From: CAWVSB01 sp046710535
GTDB taxonomy: Bacteria; Pseudomonadota; Gammaproteobacteria; Pseudomonadales; CAWVSB01
DNA: 64,000 nt
Direction of reading: 5' to 3'
Assembly: GCA_046710535.1 (NCBI GenBank)
Contig: JBKEHH010000006.1
Location: forward strand, 132,081 to 196,080
Part shown: positions 8,786 through 17,024 of the stretch, in pieces
Layout of the letters: every line of letters starts with the position of its first letter
Numbering within the stretch: position 1 is the stretch's first letter
Position numbers and translations under genes: made by a program
Notes under the pieces: model-generated
Database searches by the model: none
Told to the model about the DNA's origin: nothing
The model's input: only the letters and a program-made list of their open reading frames with translations

Positions 8786-9166
8786 GCCGGTCCAGCCTAT
8801 TGGCAATAATGATGCCGCTCTGAAAGCATCTGCGGCTTGCTTGGCAAGCTTCTACACACCCTGTAGTGGTCAGTTAGTAATTTCTTACAGCGTCTGCAAA
8901 TGAATTGTGAAGGCCCCAAAACTGGTTACTTCTTAGTTAGTCTATCTACAACCAAAATCAACAGAAATTCAAAATATATAATAACACTTAACATTTCTCT
9001 CAAACTCCTTCGCTTTACATGTCTTTGTTGGAAAAAACTAGCCAGCCTAAGCTTAAAAATTTAAGTTTTAAGCTATTCAGACAATGGGTATGGCAGCAAA
9101 GATCAATTCGTTCTGTTTCTTGTTGGAACAAGCTACCATTTTTATTCAAATGACAATAGATTTCTG
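8786..9166. other. Intergenic region before the Fur-controlled receptor
   Basis: No gene is supported. An 11-base string TGTAGTGGTCA at 8872-8882, followed by AGTAATTT three bases later, resembles the end of the IS3-family element at 63876, and may be a scrap of such an element. Otherwise the stretch is unremarkable AT-rich sequence. Confidence 0.35.
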
Positions 9167-9195
9167 TTGCAAATGATAATCATTCCCATTAATAT
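9167..9195 (+). promoter_or_regulatory. Promoter with a Fur box in its spacer
   Basis: TTGCAA (9167-9172) and TAATAT (9190-9195) are separated by exactly 17 bases and make a good sigma-70 promoter. The spacer contains AAATGATAATCATTCCC (9171-9187), a strong match to the Fur consensus GATAATGATAATCATTATC. Iron-loaded Fur bound here would block RNA polymerase, so the downstream receptor is predicted to be expressed under iron limitation. The receptor starts 38 bases downstream. Confidence 0.85.
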
Positions 9196-9232
9196 CTCGG
9201 CCTTTCTAAGATTAAGAGGCAAAAGTAATAAT

Positions 9233-11353
9233 ATGAAACAGGGGATTATGTTCGGGGCAATTATAGCGGCGCTTTACAGTTCGGCTTATGCTAACAGTCA
9301 GGTAATGGAAGTGGTGTCGATTATTGGTAGCAAGCAGGATGCTAGGCAGTTGCTCGGCACTGGCTCGGTGATCGATAGTGAGCAGATAGGAATTGAGGCC
9401 GCTCGCGATATTAATCAGTTACTGAAGACTATTCCGGGTATCTATATTCAGGAAGAAGACGGCTATGGTCTTCGTCCTAATATCGGTATCCGTGGCGCAG
9501 CTTCTGAGCGCTCATCCAAGGTCACACTAATGGAAGATGGGGTTTTGATTGCCCCGGCACCGTATTCTAATCCGGCCGCCTATTACTTTCCCACTACTAG
9601 CAGAATGCATGCTATTGAAGTGCTTAAGGGCGCGCCACTGTTACGCTATGGCCCACAGACTACCGGTGGTGTCATCAATTTGATATCAACGCCTATTCCT
9701 GACGAAATGAGCGGTAATGTTAATCTGTCTTATGGCGAGAACGCCGAGGCTGATCTATTGGCTAACTATGGTGGCCGCAGTGGTGATTTTGGCTTTCTGA
9801 TCGAAACAGCGCAGCGCAGTGCCTATGGGTTTAAAAATATTGATGGTAGTAATAGTGATACCGGCTATGACATCAGTGATTACTTAGTTAAGTTGCTCTG
9901 GGAGAGCGAGTCTCAAAGTCTTGCATTTAAGGCTCAGTACTCTGAAGAGGTTTCTGATGAGACCTATCTTGGCTTGACCGACGCTGACTTCAACCGCGAC
10001 AAAGATCGGCGCTATGGTTTGTCAGAGATTGACCAAATGGACAATGACCACAGTGGTTACAATTTGGTTTATCGGAATGAGCTGAATGACAGTGTGTCGA
10101 TGAGCACTACTGCTTATTACAATGAATTTGCCCGTGATTGGTTTAAATTAAGCGGCGGTGGCGATTTTATTGACGCAGCCAACGCTGGTGATGCGGTTGC
10201 GCAAGGGGTTTTAGACGGGACTGAAGACGTAACTGATCTGCAGTATAAGCACAATAATCGCGAGTACACTTCGCGCGGCGTTGAATTGAATTTTGATGTG
10301 GCGCTGGGCAATCATCAACTAACTTTGGGTGGGCGGATTCACGAAGACGAAATGGATCGCTTTCAACCGGTTGAATACTTTAGCCAGATCGACGGTCAAT
10401 TAGTATTTAATAGAAATAAAGCGCCTACTGGTAGTAATAATCGTTTAGAAACAGCCGATGCAACTTCGCTGTGGGCAGTAGACAGCTGGGCAGTAAGTGA
10501 CGCTCTAAATGTGAATTTAGCACTACGTTGGGAAGATATTGATTCTTCGCGTAAACAGTATGCCGATGCAGATCGTAATGAACTAGACAGTCGCCGTAGT
10601 AACAGCGATAACCAATGGTTACCAGGTGCCTCTTTTACTTATGATTTAAGTACTAGCTGGCAAGTATTAGGCGGTGTTCACAAAGGCTTCTCGCCATTAG
10701 GCGGCGGCGCGAAAGAGAATCAAGAGGCTGAGACCAGTACTAATTGGGAAGCAGGCGTTCGCTATAACGGTACTTGGTTTGTTGAAGTTGTTGGTTTTTA
10801 TAGTGACTTTGAAAACCAAACGGAAAATTGCTCAAATGCAAATCCTTGCAGTAACGGTGATACCTCGGGTTCTTTTGTGACTGGCGAAGCGGTTGTTGCG
10901 GGTCTAGAGTTTCAGGCCAGCTCAAGCTTTGAGTTGGGAGATTTCACTCTGCCAGTAGATCTTATGTATACCTATACTGATGCAACAATTAGCGAGGACA
11001 ATGTGGCGAGCGGCTTTATGGACGGCGATCAGTTGCCATCTATTGCCAAAAACACCGTCAGTTTGCGTTTGGGCTTAGAAGGAAATAATGGTTGGGGCAA
11101 TTATTTAGTGGCTAAATACACCGATGAAATGTGTATGGATGTGGGCTGTAATAATAGCTCGGCTGACTTTGGTAAAAGCGAAGACATTTTTGTCATAGAT
11201 TACATCAGCCGTTATAACCTAAGTGATGATAGTGTGGTGTTCATTAAGGTCGAAAATGTAATGGATGAACGGGCGATTGTGTCGCGCCAGCCAGACGGAG
11301 CTAGACCAAATAAACCACGCACAGCCATAGTTGGCGTTGAGTGGTCTTTTTAA
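9233..11353 (+). CDS. TonB-dependent outer-membrane receptor, ferric-citrate (FecA) type
   Basis: The protein is 706 residues from the ATG at 9233, which starts a good signal peptide (MKQGIMFGAIIAALYSSAYA) and has AAGAGG 13 bases upstream. The upstream TTG at 9167 lies in the promoter and is rejected. The plug domain runs from about residue 25 (MEVVSIIGSK) through INQLLKTIPGIYIQ, RPNIGIRGAASERSSKVTLM and LRYGPQTTGGVINLIS; the rest is the 22-strand barrel ending in a C-terminal aromatic (EWSF). The plug resembles FecA-like siderophore receptors. No fecIR or transport genes are adjacent. The Fur box supports an iron substrate; which chelate is unknown. Confidence 0.9.
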   Translation: MKQGIMFGAIIAALYSSAYANSQVMEVVSIIGSKQDARQLLGTGSVIDSEQIGIEAARDINQLLKTIPGIYIQEEDGYGLRPNIGIRGAASERSSKVTLMEDGVLIAPAPYSNPAAYYFPTTSRMHAIEVLKGAPLLRYGPQTTGGVINLISTPIPDEMSGNVNLSYGENAEADLLANYGGRSGDFGFLIETAQRSAYGFKNIDGSNSDTGYDISDYLVKLLWESESQSLAFKAQYSEEVSDETYLGLTDADFNRDKDRRYGLSEIDQMDNDHSGYNLVYRNELNDSVSMSTTAYYNEFARDWFKLSGGGDFIDAANAGDAVAQGVLDGTEDVTDLQYKHNNREYTSRGVELNFDVALGNHQLTLGGRIHEDEMDRFQPVEYFSQIDGQLVFNRNKAPTGSNNRLETADATSLWAVDSWAVSDALNVNLALRWEDIDSSRKQYADADRNELDSRRSNSDNQWLPGASFTYDLSTSWQVLGGVHKGFSPLGGGAKENQEAETSTNWEAGVRYNGTWFVEVVGFYSDFENQTENCSNANPCSNGDTSGSFVTGEAVVAGLEFQASSSFELGDFTLPVDLMYTYTDATISEDNVASGFMDGDQLPSIAKNTVSLRLGLEGNNGWGNYLVAKYTDEMCMDVGCNNSSADFGKSEDIFVIDYISRYNLSDDSVVFIKVENVMDERAIVSRQPDGARPNKPRTAIVGVEWSF

Positions 11354-11406
11354 AATTGTAAGATCAATGTGTTGGCGAAATTAAGTAGGCCATGCAGTAA
11401 ACAATG

Positions 11407-11449
11407 TTAAAGAGGCTGTACTGATCTTAGATTAGTGCAGCCTCTTTAA
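11407..11449. terminator. Bidirectional terminator between receptor and pseudogene
   Basis: TTAAAGAGGCTGTAC (11407-11421) pairs with GTGCAGCCTCTTTAA (11435-11449) with one G-T wobble. Flanking A and T runs let it act on both strands. It serves the TonB receptor and the convergent DJ-1 pseudogene, whose stop lies inside it. Confidence 0.85.
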
Positions 11450-12191
11450 ACATTTTGATGAACTCTAATGAAAAGTTATAAGCATCTCCAGGCCATCGCG
11501 CAGACGGATAGTTTCTGTCTTTAACGAAAAAGCCTCTTGTCAATTTATTATGATCGTCTCTCAGTAGGGGAAATGGTCCACCGATAAAATTCTCTACTTT
11601 AGATAGAACAGATGCCACTTCGTCTTCAACGGTAATTTCAGGGTAGGTTAGATAATAATCGCCTAACCATAATCGCGTCAAATTGTAAGCGAGTAATTCT
11701 TGAGAGTTCAACAGGCAAGTGGTTTTATATTCATGAATCACTGACTTACTAGTCGCCGGATCAATACTTCTTGCAGCTAAAACTACACCATGGCAAATCG
11801 CTACTACTGGTTTGTTAGCAGTAAAAAAACTAACTACCTGTCGCTGTAGAACCGCTGATTCTAAGTATTCCTTAACGCCTTTGTCATGGCCTCCAGGTAG
11901 CAACAGCCATCAAAGCTAGTCCCAGCTATGTCATCGTATTTATTAGGCTTGCTAAATTGCTCGCTTGATTGCATATCAATGCATGCGTGTATAGCATCTT
12001 TGCGTGCTTGTAAAACTGGTCTCTATACACCTAGGTTTCACCTGTTAGCATTTTGTTAACTGGCGATGCTTTTTCGCCCGTTGGCGTGGTGAAGGCGATT
12101 TAAAACCCAGCGGGGGTTAACAGTTTCCAGGGAATGGCTACTTCGGTTGGGTCAAAGCCATAAGTGGGGAGAGGGATTAGGATTTTTTCAT
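11427..12191 (-). pseudogene. Decayed DJ-1/PfpI family (type 1 glutamine amidotransferase-like) gene
   Basis: The reverse strand encodes a recognisable DJ-1/PfpI-superfamily protein: MKKILIPLPTYGFDPTEVAI from the ATG at 12191, FTTPTGEKASPVNKMLTGE, KYDDIAGTSFDG, then LLPGGHDKGVKEYLES and the nucleophile elbow AICHGVVLAARS. It cannot be translated whole. There is an in-frame TAA at 12100-12102, a frameshift near 12040 after MLTGE, a TAG replacing a tryptophan shortly after, and a frameshift at about 11905 just before LLPGGHD. The intact remainder is the last 158 codons. The original protein would have been about 250 residues. The enzyme activity is lost; its former role is unknown. Confidence 0.85.
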
Positions 12192-12309
12192 AGTTTTATT
12201 ATCGGATTTTTAATTGTATACGTTGGCACGTTTCGCCTGCTGTTGAGTAGTTTTTCTGATCTGTCAGTTTTACCATCGCGATGGCATTTAATATACTTTA
12301 TATAAATTA

Positions 12310-12515
12310 TTTGTGTGTTTCGCTTTTTAGCGAGTTACTTTCTTTGTGGCCAAGAAAGTAACCAAAGAAGTCCGCCCGAATAAAGTCGCCCTTCGTGGAC
12401 CTGATTTCTCTTAAAGGTAACGGTCTCTTGGACAACGCTTGCGTTGAGCGACTTTAGGTTGAGCGTAGCGTTTAAACTCGCCGGCGGGCGAAACCTACAT
12501 TATCTAACCTCCAAA
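12310..12515. repeat. Intergenic palindromic element of a widespread gammaproteobacterial type
   Basis: GTTACTTTCTT (12334-12344) and AAGAAAGTAAC (12352-12362) form an 11-bp perfect stem around a short loop containing TGGCC. The wording GAGTTACTTTCTTTG...CCAAGAAAGTAACCAAAGAA is one I recognise as a dispersed intergenic repeat in many gammaproteobacteria; that recognition is from memory. Downstream are further small inverted segments (GCTTGCGTTGAGCG, TTGAGCGTAGCG). The remainder of 12192-12622 holds no gene. Confidence 0.55.
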
Positions 12516-12622
12516 AATATAGACCTATAAAAAATACGGTTAAATCAACGCAATCACCCCCTTGTACCATCCCCCGTCAAAATGCTATAAAGAACCTGAA
12601 CTCATAGTAAAAGGTAACTTAA

Positions 12623-12865
12623 GTGCCATCTTCGGTATTAGAAATTGTAGAGCTAACTAACGGCGACATTGCCTTACAGCGTGCAGACGGTGAGGGCGAT
12701 CCTATAGTAAACATTAGCTTCTCTGATGAGACTGCTTCGTTTATGTCAGTAATAAAACTTGAAATAGCGAAGGCGATGTTTCAGGCGGGTATGCAGACGT
12801 ACACAGATTTGATTGAGCAGGTTGTTGTTGATGAGGAAGCGGCTAGCGATCGAATAGTGCATTAA
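12623..12865 (+). CDS. Small conserved-looking acidic protein next to lexA
   Basis: This is an 80-residue protein with a GTG start preceded by AAAGGTAAC. The sequence has no membrane segment or signal peptide: VLEIVELTNGDIALQRADGE looks like a beta-hairpin, followed by helices (SVIKLEIAKAMFQAGMQTY). Small proteins of this pattern occur near lexA in related genomes as far as I recall, but I cannot assign a function. It is convergent with lexA, whose stop lies 100 bases away. Confidence 0.7.
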   Translation: MPSSVLEIVELTNGDIALQRADGEGDPIVNISFSDETASFMSVIKLEIAKAMFQAGMQTYTDLIEQVVVDEEAASDRIVH

Positions 12866-12881
12866 TCGCATTGTTATTCGG

Positions 12882-12900
12882 GGTGAAGTTCTTCACCTTT
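12882..12900. terminator. Possible hairpin terminator between the small gene and lexA
   Basis: GGTGAAG and CTTCACC (12883-12897 region) form a tight inverted repeat followed by TTT on the plus strand. It lies between convergent genes and may end either transcript. The loop is very short and the T run weak. Confidence 0.4.
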
Positions 12901-12965
12901 AGGCCTTGCTCCCCGATGAAAAGCTTACCCTTCTAAGAACAGTAAATAACCACTATTGACTAATG

Positions 12966-13559
12966 TTAGCGGCGAATGACGCCAACGCTAATACCTTCTA
13001 TTGAAAACTCTTGTTCGCGTAAATCAACTTCAATGGTCTTAAACTCTGGATTTTCAGGTTCAAGATTAATTAAATGTTTATTACGGGTTTTATGTAGGCG
13101 CTTTACGGTCATTTCATCGTCTAAACGGGCAACCACAATATCGCCATTGTTAGCTTCGTGGGTTTTGTGTACGGCGAGTAAATCGCCTTCCATAATGCCT
13201 ACGTCTTGCATACTCTCACCGCGTACTCGCAAAAAAAAGTCTGCTCGGGGTGAGAAGAACGATGGCGCGATATCACAGTAATCATCTACGTGTTCTTCAG
13301 CTAATACTGGGTAGCCTGCAGCTACATAACCAACAATAGGTATACCGTTACTTTCCGGCAGTCTGATACCACGAGACGCCCCAGCGATCATTTCTATAGC
13401 ACCTTTACGGGCTAATGCGCGTAAATGCTCTTCAGCAGCGTTGGCTGATTTAAAACCTAGCTCTTTCGCTATGTCGGCACGGGTAGGTGGCATACCACTA
13501 TCTTCGATATGACGCTTGATAAGTTCCAGTACTTCATTTTGACGAGCGGTAAGTTTCAC
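12966..13559 (-). CDS. lexA: SOS repressor LexA
   Basis: LexA (197 residues; E. coli 202) represses the SOS regulon and cleaves itself when RecA is activated. The winged-helix domain is residues 1-65 (MPPTRADIAKELGFKSANAAEEHL). The cleavage bond is A81-G82 in GYVAAGYP, with the catalytic serine S116 (RGESMQD) and lysine K153 (MTVKRLH). The start is GTG at 13559, with GAGGTAA at good spacing. Its promoter carries a perfect SOS box, so it is autoregulated. The neighbour downstream is a small convergent gene; no sulA homologue is adjacent. Confidence 0.98.
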   Translation of the reverse strand: MKLTARQNEVLELIKRHIEDSGMPPTRADIAKELGFKSANAAEEHLRALARKGAIEMIAGASRGIRLPESNGIPIVGYVAAGYPVLAEEHVDDYCDIAPSFFSPRADFFLRVRGESMQDVGIMEGDLLAVHKTHEANNGDIVVARLDDEMTVKRLHKTRNKHLINLEPENPEFKTIEVDLREQEFSIEGISVGVIRR

Positions 13560-13588
13560 GGGGATTACCTCATGGTTATATATACAGT

Positions 13589-13621
13589 CTGTAAGTATAT
13601 ACAGCTTTAAGGCTAGGGCAA
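13589..13621 (-). promoter_or_regulatory. lexA promoter with LexA (SOS) box
   Basis: CTGT-N8-ACAG (13589-13604) is a perfect core LexA box. On the minus strand, TTGCCC (13616-13621) and TATACT (13594-13599) are spaced by 16 bases, so the box covers the -10 element. A second half-site (TATATACAG, 13579-13587) lies beside it, reminiscent of the double operator of E. coli lexA but lacking a matching CTGT. Confidence 0.88.
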
Positions 13622-13654
13622 GCTAAGTTTTACCAGTGGGTTAGGCAATACAGT

Positions 13655-13990
13655 TTACGCATCTTCCCAAATACCCAGTACTTCAGATGGTTCTAGTTTA
13701 TCAATAGTGTTATTCCATTGATCGGCGCAATAAGGGTCGTCGATATCTAGAGGGGCGTAATGATCATCGTCATAGGCGTTACGCCAATCTTCAGGCTCTT
13801 CCACCGAGATAAGCTCTAACATTGACCAACTTTCCATATCGTAGTCACTTATTTCTCCGTCTAGCAACTGGACTTCAATGGTTTGATCTTTGCTGTCCAG
13901 AGCAACGACTTCTAATATCGCTTGGCTGGCTAAATCTTTATACCAAGAGCCTATTTTGGGTACAGGGCTGCGCATTACTTTAGTCTCCAT
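13655..13990 (-). CDS. Acidic DUF6763-like protein
   Basis: This 111-residue soluble protein is strongly acidic (ISDYDMESWSMLEL, ISVEEPEDWRNAYDDDHY). The N-terminal part, VPKIGSWYKDLASQAILEVVALDSKDQTIEVQLLDG, resembles a small beta-barrel as in the DUF6763 family (memory-based match, moderate). Function is unknown. It lies upstream of lexA on the same strand but 95 bases and the lexA promoter separate them, so it is probably its own unit. Confidence 0.65.
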   Translation of the reverse strand: METKVMRSPVPKIGSWYKDLASQAILEVVALDSKDQTIEVQLLDGEISDYDMESWSMLELISVEEPEDWRNAYDDDHYAPLDIDDPYCADQWNNTIDKLEPSEVLGIWEDA

Positions 13991-14124
13991 TTATGATTGA
14001 TTGTTGGTATCATTCAACATTGAAGTATGATGTTTAACCAAGATTGTTTGGTGTCTTAAGCGATGTTTTTAGCAACATAATTTTATAAAAAACGTTATTT
14101 GTAATTTGCAGAATAGGAAAAAAT

Positions 14125-15231
14125 ATGAGTCTTGATGAGATTACTGTTTTGATCACAGGTGGCCCCGATTCACCTAACACACTAATTCTTTGGGTTTTTC
14201 TGATGGTTGTTGGTGTGGTAATAGCGAATTTTTTTGCACGCTTCATGTTAAATAATCTTGAAAAGCAATTTCTGAAAACCAAAACCATTTGGGATGATGC
14301 TCTCGTCGCGGCGGCTAAAAAGCCGTTAACGACGATGGTCTGGGTGATTGGTTTGACTTGGATTGGCGAAGTGATCTATGCCCGTACCGAGGCTTTTGTG
14401 TTTTCAGCTATTGGGGAAGTGAGAGACGTACTGGTATTAGGAGTATTAATTTGGTTTGTGGTGGAGTTTATTCGCCAAGCGGAGCTGAATTTAATAAAAC
14501 AGCAAGATCAGCAAGCGGCAATAGATGAGACAACCTTGCATGCGATATCTAAGTTGTTAAGAACAGCGGTGGTGATAACCGGGGTTTTAGTTGTATTACA
14601 AACTCTAGGCTATAACTTATCTGGTGTATTAGCCTTTGGTAGTATCGGTGGCATAGCCATTAGTTTTGCTGCGAAAGACTTATTGGCTAATTTCTTTGGC
14701 GGTATGATGGTGTATATGGATAGGCCGTTTGCTGTTGGCGACTGGATTCGCTCGCCGGATAAATCTATTGAAGGCACCGTAGAGCATATTGGTTGGCGGA
14801 CCTCTCGTATTCGTACTTTTGACCAGCGCCCTTTGTATGTTCCCAATTCAATCTTTACCACTATTGTGGTTGAGAATCCGTCGCGGATGCTGAATCGCCG
14901 AATTTACGAAACTATCGGTTTACGTTATTGCGACGTGGCACAATTGGAAAAAATTATTACTGAAGTGAAGGCGATGTTGATGTCGCATCCTGAGATCGAC
15001 CTAAAGAAAACTTTAATGGTTAATTTTAATGAGTTCTCTGCGTCGTCGATTGATTTCTTTGTGTATACCTTTACTAAAACGGTCAACTGGGTTGAATATC
15101 ATAATGTCAAACAAGATGTACTGCTAAAAATCGATAAAATTATCGCTGATAATGGTGCTGAGGTTGCCTTTCCGACATCGACTTTACATATACCTGATCA
15201 GGTAGTGGTAGCAGAGCAGAGCGTTAACTAA
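14125..15231 (+). CDS. MscS-family mechanosensitive ion channel
   Basis: This is a 368-residue inner-membrane channel with about five membrane helices. The pore helix and beta domain are plain: GSIGGIAISFAAKDLLANFFGGMMVYMDRPFAVGDWI at about residues 174-210, then GTVEHIGWRTSRIRTFDQRPLYVPN, the MscS signature. Extra N-terminal helices and a total of 368 residues make it like YnaI/YbdG rather than the small MscS (286). Such channels release solutes on hypo-osmotic shock. Stop and the next start (mtnP, 15234) are 2 bases apart, suggesting co-transcription. Confidence 0.95.
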   Translation: MSLDEITVLITGGPDSPNTLILWVFLMVVGVVIANFFARFMLNNLEKQFLKTKTIWDDALVAAAKKPLTTMVWVIGLTWIGEVIYARTEAFVFSAIGEVRDVLVLGVLIWFVVEFIRQAELNLIKQQDQQAAIDETTLHAISKLLRTAVVITGVLVVLQTLGYNLSGVLAFGSIGGIAISFAAKDLLANFFGGMMVYMDRPFAVGDWIRSPDKSIEGTVEHIGWRTSRIRTFDQRPLYVPNSIFTTIVVENPSRMLNRRIYETIGLRYCDVAQLEKIITEVKAMLMSHPEIDLKKTLMVNFNEFSASSIDFFVYTFTKTVNWVEYHNVKQDVLLKIDKIIADNGAEVAFPTSTLHIPDQVVVAEQSVN

Positions 15232-15233
15232 TT

Positions 15234-15989
15234 ATGGCAATAGGAATTATTGGTGGGTCGGGCTTAGCCGACTTAGAAGGTTTAGAGTTTGGCAATGAGC
15301 ATACGGTGAGCACGCCTTATGGCGATATTTCAGCGCCGATTAGACAGGCTGATCACAATGGTGTTGAGGTAATGTTCCTTGCACGCCATGGTGCGGGGCA
15401 TCATCTTCCTCCTCATAGTATAAATTATCGAGCCAATTTGTGGGCGCTAAAACACTTAGGTGTAGATCAAATTATTGCAGTTAATGCCGTTGGTGGGATT
15501 ACCACCAATATGGGGCCTGAAATTATTGCGTTGCCAGGCCAGTTGATAGATTACACTTATGGGCGTGAACATACATTTTCTAGTTCGGGTGATGATGTGT
15601 TGCAGCATGTGGACTTTAGTCATCCCTATGATGAAGGTTTACGTAAAAGGTTAGCGTCAGCTTTTAATCGCTGTAATGTTAACTACCAATATGGCGGTGT
15701 CTATGGAGCTACCCAAGGCCCACGTTTAGAAACAGCTGCTGAGGTGAGTAAACTAGAGCGTGACGGCTGTGATTTGGTCGGCATGACCGGTATGCCTGAG
15801 GCGGGTTTAGCTAGAGAACTTGGTATTGCTTATAGTTCAGTTTGTTTAGTGGTCAACTGGGCTGCAGGAAAAAGTGACAGTTTAATTACGATGGCTGAAA
15901 TTGAAGCGGTAATGGCAACTGGGATGGATAATGTGCGCCGAGGCTTACTTAGCTTCCTCGATAGTCTCCACACTGTCGATAGTACTTAA
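15234..15989 (+). CDS. mtnP: S-methyl-5'-thioinosine / methylthioadenosine phosphorylase
   Basis: This 251-residue enzyme belongs to the PNP/MTAP phosphorylase family: GIIGGSGLADLEG at the N-terminus, RHGAGHHLPPHSINYRAN (phosphate and base binding), AVGGI, YGATQGPRLETAAE and VGMTGMPEAGLARE. It cleaves a methylthiopurine nucleoside with phosphate to recycle polyamine-synthesis by-products. The syntenic Pseudomonas gene (PA3004) acts on methylthioinosine, so that substrate is the better guess here. It follows the MscS gene by 2 bases. Its last 45 bases overlap the end of convergent csiV. Confidence 0.93.
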   Translation: MAIGIIGGSGLADLEGLEFGNEHTVSTPYGDISAPIRQADHNGVEVMFLARHGAGHHLPPHSINYRANLWALKHLGVDQIIAVNAVGGITTNMGPEIIALPGQLIDYTYGREHTFSSSGDDVLQHVDFSHPYDEGLRKRLASAFNRCNVNYQYGGVYGATQGPRLETAAEVSKLERDGCDLVGMTGMPEAGLARELGIAYSSVCLVVNWAAGKSDSLITMAEIEAVMATGMDNVRRGLLSFLDSLHTVDST

Positions 15990-16970
15990 GACGGGTGTTA
16001 GCTCATCGAATGGGGTTATTTTAATAAGCATTCCCATCAATGGGTGATCGATATAGTGTAGATCGTTACTTTGCATGCGCTCTTTTTTGTAAAGTCTAGC
16101 GTATTCAATAACGTCGACAGCTTCATCATTAGCGGTATCAGTCTCAATCACTAAAGTATCTGTATCGTCGAACGTCGAGATATTTTCTTCTATGACTGTC
16201 GTATCAATTTCAGCAGTATCGATAGCTAGCTCGTGCATCCATAAATCTGTAGTAACATGCAAAAAGCGTTTGCGAATAATATTGATTGTGCCATCTAGTT
16301 CATTGCCATCGGCCTCCACTGATAGACGATAACTTGTCATGGCCTGGCCATCGCTAAGCTGTTGTTGCCAGCCACCGTGATAAATTATTTGGTATTTTTT
16401 ATTGTATTTGAGTTGCTCGACTTGATGGCCGAGCACCAACTGGTTATCTGCAGCGGGTATAAATGTTATTACCGGTTCCAATTCATCTTCTGCTACTAAT
16501 AGGCTGTCTTGTGCAGTGAGTTCTTCTGTTTCGCTTTCTATAAGAGGTTCTTCAACTACTAGTTCGGGTTTTACCAATGCAAGAGTCGTGTCAATGGCAT
16601 CTTCTTCCGTCAGTTCACTTTGCTGCTCAAGCAGTGCTTGCTCGGCTAACTCTTGTTCTAATTGAAGTAGCGCTAATTCGTCTGCTTCTTTTATAGCTTG
16701 CAATGCTACCGGCAACGGAATAGCTAACAACTCATTTAGCGACTGGGTATCTTCGCTAAGGTTTAGTTCTTTTTGGGTAGGCCACTGTTCTTGATAACGA
16801 GCGTTATCGTCGAGGTTTTTAAAAACAATCAGTTCGACTTGATACCAATCAAGGTATGGGTCTGTCTCATCTTTATCGGTCTCAGTTTGGGCAAAGCCAT
16901 GGACGCTGCAGGTGAGTACTATTGCGCCCAGTAATTGATTTGCCAGTTTTAATGAGAACAAATTTTTCAT
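15945..16970 (-). CDS. csiV: Periplasmic peptidoglycan-binding protein CsiV
   Basis: The 341-residue protein has a signal peptide (cleavage after HGFA, residue 27) and the CsiV hallmark WYQVELIVFKNLDD...EQWP. A Glu/Leu-rich low-complexity middle (about residues 100-180) separates it from a C-terminal domain containing YQIIYHGGWQQ and LHYIDHPLMGMLIKITP. In Vibrio cholerae CsiV activates the lytic transglycosylase MltG-type/D-amino-acid-sensitive wall pathway (LtgA-type enzyme); that role is transferred by homology. It is encoded directly downstream of mfd, as in Vibrio and Pseudomonas. Confidence 0.85.
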   Translation of the reverse strand: MKNLFSLKLANQLLGAIVLTCSVHGFAQTETDKDETDPYLDWYQVELIVFKNLDDNARYQEQWPTQKELNLSEDTQSLNELLAIPLPVALQAIKEADELALLQLEQELAEQALLEQQSELTEEDAIDTTLALVKPELVVEEPLIESETEELTAQDSLLVAEDELEPVITFIPAADNQLVLGHQVEQLKYNKKYQIIYHGGWQQQLSDGQAMTSYRLSVEADGNELDGTINIIRKRFLHVTTDLWMHELAIDTAEIDTTVIEENISTFDDTDTLVIETDTANDEAVDVIEYARLYKKERMQSNDLHYIDHPLMGMLIKITPFDELTPVLSTIDSVETIEEAK

Positions 16971-17024
16971 GATAGGTTTATGCAGCCTGTTTATGTTTTG
17001 TTATTGATTAGTATGTTGCTTAAT

